Positions 60,961-64,000 of a stretch of 64,000 nt of DNA are shown here, piece after piece. The notes under the pieces were generated by a model. The model was not told the DNA's origin, did no database searches, and worked only from the letters and a program-made list of their open reading frames with translations. Within the stretch, counting starts at the first letter, position 1; each line of letters begins with the position of its first letter. This stretch comes from Entonaema liquescens (lineage: Eukaryota; Ascomycota; Sordariomycetes; Xylariales; Xylariaceae), in NCBI GenBank assembly GCA_902805475.1, contig CADCSX010000002.1, forward strand, positions 1 through 64,000, written 5' to 3'. Position numbers and translations under genes: made by a program.

Positions 60961-63253
60961 ATGGATCCTGAATCTGTCCGAGCAAACCCGCGCCCTCGAC
61001 GAGTGCTCGCTTGTTTACCTTGTCGGAAAAAAAAGCTCCGCTGCGATCACCAACACCCCTGTAGTAATTGCATGCGTTCGAGAAGCAAGACATGCTCTTA
61101 TCCAAAACCAAAGACCGATTCTGCCGCTATTATCTCCGCGCAGATAGACCTTAGAGATGATAAAACGGCCCAAAGGTCTTCTCCAAATATTGCCGACGGC
61201 TTATCGGAGGAGCAAGGCTCGAAAGACAATGAATCTACCCAGCGTGAAGTGTGGCATTCGGGCGCACTAGGGTCGGTTTTAGTCTCGGTCCCTCCTCCTG
61301 GGAGCAGGCTTGATCTCAGCGCTACAGCTTGTGTGTCGGTAACCGCTAGTCCTCCGCGTGATAACGACCAATCGAGTATTAGAGACCTTCACTCACAATC
61401 TAGAGTCCCCACGTATTCAGCAGGTATAGGTAGTTATCCGATAGGAGGCATGGTAGTTAAAAAATGCTATGTCTCTCCAACTCATTGGATGTTCTCGTTA
61501 ACATTGGTAAGAAGATTGCGAGTTCGACATAGTTTGGAGATCACCGTATTAACCCCATCAGCAGTCGCCGTATGCATTGGATTGGCTTGATGAGCAGATG
61601 AGACAACAGGGAAAGATATGGCAAGAAGTGATGACTTGCAAATTGCTGGCTAGGTCTATCAAAGCTAACCGTATTCTTCCATGGACTCCAGGCCAGTACG
61701 GGACCTACCTACCTACCAGAGCTGTGGCAGACACTCTACTTGATGCCTATCTACGCACTTTCGAAACCATATATCGGATCATCCACATCCCCACCACCAA
61801 GCTTGTCTATAGCAACTTGTGGGAAAGTCCTGGCTCAGTAAGACCGGCGCAGGTAATCTTAATACAGCTTTGTCTCGCCATCGGCTCCTGCTTTTACGAT
61901 GATACCTTCTCACTCCGGTCCAACGCACATCAATGGATACGTGAGGCTGAACACTGGCTTGAATCGCCGGGAAAGCTTCGAATGACAGTTTTAGACATTC
62001 AAATAATGTGTCTCTTACAAATAGCCCTACAGATAGCCCATTATCTACGGGAAAACCAAGTTTGGGCTTTTTCTGGAGCTTTAGTTCGGGCTGCAATGTC
62101 TATCGGTTTGCATCGCGACCCGACGAGATTGCCCAAAATGCCTGTTTTTGAGGTCGAGATGCGACGGCGCTTATGGTTGACGATCATCGAGCTAGGTCTA
62201 CAATCTAGTATAGATGCTGCAGGACCACCAATGTTCTCATCTGATGATTATGATTGCTCCTTGCCTTCAAATCTGGATGATGCCGAGCTAGGGGATATCG
62301 GAGAAGACAGCACACCCACCACTCACGATATGGGTAAACTTACCGATACCTCACTTCAGATTGCCTTAGGCCAGACCTTTGCAATGAGACTTTTGATTGC
62401 CAGGTATTCTAATAGTATAAAAGCTGACAAGTCCTACCAAGAGACATTAAGGCTTAGCTCGAATCTGATGGCTGAATATCGATCGTTAACGAAATCCTTA
62501 CACGCTTTAGATCCACAACCGACGGCGTTCCAGCAGCGATACTTGGAACTAATATTCAGCCGTTACATATTTGCACTTCATTTACATTATCTTCCTCGAG
62601 CCTTGAAAGACCCGGCGCAGTTCCATTTCTCACGAACTATCTGTGCTGACACCGCTTTAAGGTTAACATCCTCATTCTTGCCACTCTTGTCCTCGCGTCG
62701 TGACCCTCTTCTACTAGCGATGAATAGTGTACTTCCCTTCGAGAGCTACTGCTGCGACTATGAGCGTCTAGTTGTCTGCGGCTCTTCTCCGTTCAGGTCT
62801 GTACCGTGGCAAGCCGTCATGGTTATTGCCGTGGAATTGGCAGCAACGCTACAGCAAGCGCATAATATTTCTCCATGGACTGGTGTAGTCTCCTTTAACC
62901 AAAAACAGAATGGGAGCAGATTTCACAACATGGAGCTCCTGATGTGGCTACGAGAGGGTGCCAAGTGGACGCGGCAACGTATCCAGGCTGGCCATCATAA
63001 TGTTAAAGATATCGTCTATATAACTGTATTACTCGCTGGTATCGAAGCCGCGATGGAAGGCGCTAGGCCGGAACCAGCTATGGATGCCAAAGGACGGGAA
63101 ATGTTGACCGATATTAAATCTATCCTCCAGGTGATGGCTGGCGGAGGGAATGCTGGCAACACCCTTCCCGAGCCAAGAGACGAGGAACTCGGTGGAAGTA
63201 ACGAATTTTGGGCTATGGGGTTTTTCGGTATGGAGTGGGATAGTTTCTTTTAA
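60961..63253 (+). CDS. Zn2Cys6 fungal transcription factor with Fungal_trans domain
   Basis: Nuclear DNA-binding regulator. Exons 60961-61506 and 61562-63253 join in phase (donor GTAAGA, acceptor CATCAG) to give 745 aa. The binuclear zinc cluster is Cys18, 21, 28, 34, 37 and 45 (CX2CX6CX5CX2CX7C), with the basic run RKKKLRC. A Ser-rich linker follows to about residue 170. The middle domain (about 200-560) is the fungal-specific transcription factor domain, with YLRTFETIYRIIHIP, QLCLAIGSCFYDD, ALVRAAMSIGLHRDPTRLP and RRRLWLTIIELGLQSSIDAAGPP. It is divergent from CYP505 and converges on the aldehyde dehydrogenase (53 bp apart), so it is the likely local regulator of this group; that role is inferred from position. 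No lesion is seen. Confidence 0.92.
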
Positions 63254-63306
63254 ACACCAAGTATGATTTACTTTTATTGTAGTCTAACTCGGACTAAAAA
63301 TGATAC

Positions 63307-64000
63307 CTAGCCATATCTCACAGGTTCTGTGCCGTCGCTGAACCAATCGTCAGTAGCGAGTGACTCCTCCGTTGATGCGTAATTCATAATTACGCTCTTA
63401 ATCAATGTATATGCGTTATAAGCGTCTACACCATTTTCGCTTCCAACACCACTCGACGGCTTGGCCCCACCCCATGGACTACTTGGATCGTTTCGATGAT
63501 GCGTGTTTACCCAAGTGATGCCGGCGTCTATTTGTTCAGAAACACGGAATGCTTGTGCTAGGTCCTGGGTCCAGATCCCGGCCCCGAGGCCAAACTCAGA
63601 ATCGTTGGCCAGTTTGATAGCCTGACCTTCCGTGTCAAAACCCACGATCACAATTACAGGACCGAACGCCTCCTCATGCCAGATACGCGTCTCAAGAATG
63701 CTATCGCCCTCTCCAGAGATGAGGATTGTAGGTTCGTAGAAATACCCCTTGGAGAAGTCAGTCCCGTCTAGGGAGCTAGTACCATGCATCCTCTTTCCTC
63801 CTGCTATCACTTTCGCCTTACCACTGTTCACAGCATCGTTTACCAACGTCTCGACGCGGCTGAGCTGCTTCGCCGAGACGAGCGGCCCCATCATTGACTC
63901 GGGGTTACTGGGAGCACCGATGCGCCGCAAAATCGACGCCGTCTTCGTCTTCAGCTTCTCTAGCAGCTGCGATAGGATCTTGTTATCAACAATGATCCTT
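63307..64000 (-). CDS. Aldehyde dehydrogenase, C-terminal part, cut by window edge
   Basis: NAD(P)-dependent aldehyde dehydrogenase (ALDH superfamily) that oxidises aldehydes to acids. The frame is open from the right edge to the stop at 63307, giving about 230 residues; the N-terminal half, including the catalytic Cys, lies beyond 64000. It begins RIIVDNKILSQLLEKLK, the segment normally just after the catalytic Cys motif. Also seen are GPLVSAKQLSRVETLV, GYFYEPTIL, the conserved EEAFGPV (cofactor-contacting Glu), FGLGAGIWTQD, GITWVNTHH and the C-terminal GVGSENGVDAYNAYTLIKSV. It lies tail-to-tail with the Zn2Cys6 gene. It could remove aldehydes produced by the neighbouring P450 and flavin oxidases. 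No intron or lesion is seen in the visible part. Confidence 0.93.
   Translation of the reverse strand, partial: RIIVDNKILSQLLEKLKTKTASILRRIGAPSNPESMMGPLVSAKQLSRVETLVNDAVNSGKAKVIAGGKRMHGTSSLDGTDFSKGYFYEPTILISGEGDSILETRIWHEEAFGPVIVIVGFDTEGQAIKLANDSEFGLGAGIWTQDLAQAFRVSEQIDAGITWVNTHHRNDPSSPWGGAKPSSGVGSENGVDAYNAYTLIKSVIMNYASTEESLATDDWFSDGTEPVRYG

Noticed and set aside
1..64000. CRISPR arrays, rRNA or tRNA genes
   Set aside because: None seen; CRISPR is not expected in a fungal nuclear chromosome, and no cloverleaf was recognised by eye. A tRNA scan would settle the latter.

Overview
The window is the left end of a chromosome from a filamentous ascomycete (Pezizomycotina). It opens with telomeric CCCTAA repeats. 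The genes have short spliceosomal introns with GTAAGT-like donors and CTAAC-like branch sites, and they encode typically fungal families: an RTA1 transporter, a DUF1996 protein, a tannase, a sedolisin, a cutinase, a CYP505 P450-reductase fusion and a Zn2Cys6 regulator. The genus cannot be fixed from the sequence; a plant-associated Sordariomycete is my inference.

Layout: (1) 1-113, telomere. (2) 114 to about 30600, a block of almost pure A+T with no intact gene. I read it as a transposon graveyard degraded by repeat-induced point mutation (RIP). It holds a decayed LINE (about 7.2-8.6 kb), a MITE-like inverted-repeat element (2.78-3.05 kb), a 185-bp tandem duplication (about 2.0-2.3 kb), two unequally decayed copies of one repeat (23.5-24.0 and 28.9-29.2 kb) and a long AAT microsatellite (25.3 kb). 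(3) About 30.6-37.7 kb, a gene island with an O-methyltransferase, a Thr-rich secreted protein and a DUF1996 secreted protein. (4) 37.68-38.25 kb, a second sharply bounded AT island. (5) 38.3-54 kb, accessory genes: a small Cys-rich secreted protein, a divergent pair of unknown membrane proteins, a broken RTA1 gene, a tannase, a broken sedolisin, a TMEM19-like protein and a cutinase. (6) 54.7-64 kb, a likely oxidative metabolic cluster: an FAD monooxygenase, a self-sufficient CYP505, a Zn2Cys6 regulator and an aldehyde dehydrogenase cut by the window edge.

Four secreted or hydrolytic genes (tannase, cutinase, sedolisin, small Cys-rich protein) suggest attack on plant material. The terminal four-gene group could oxidise a fatty or polyketide-like substrate: the P450 and FAD enzyme hydroxylate, the dehydrogenase makes an acid, and the Zn2Cys6 protein controls expression. 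This is inferred from co-location only.

Most striking is the repeated single-base damage. Six genes each need a one-base correction to stay in frame, four of them in runs of four identical bases. Two also carry TAG codons that match RIP-type CpA to TpA changes. Part of this may be assembly error in homopolymers, and part looks like real subtelomeric decay.
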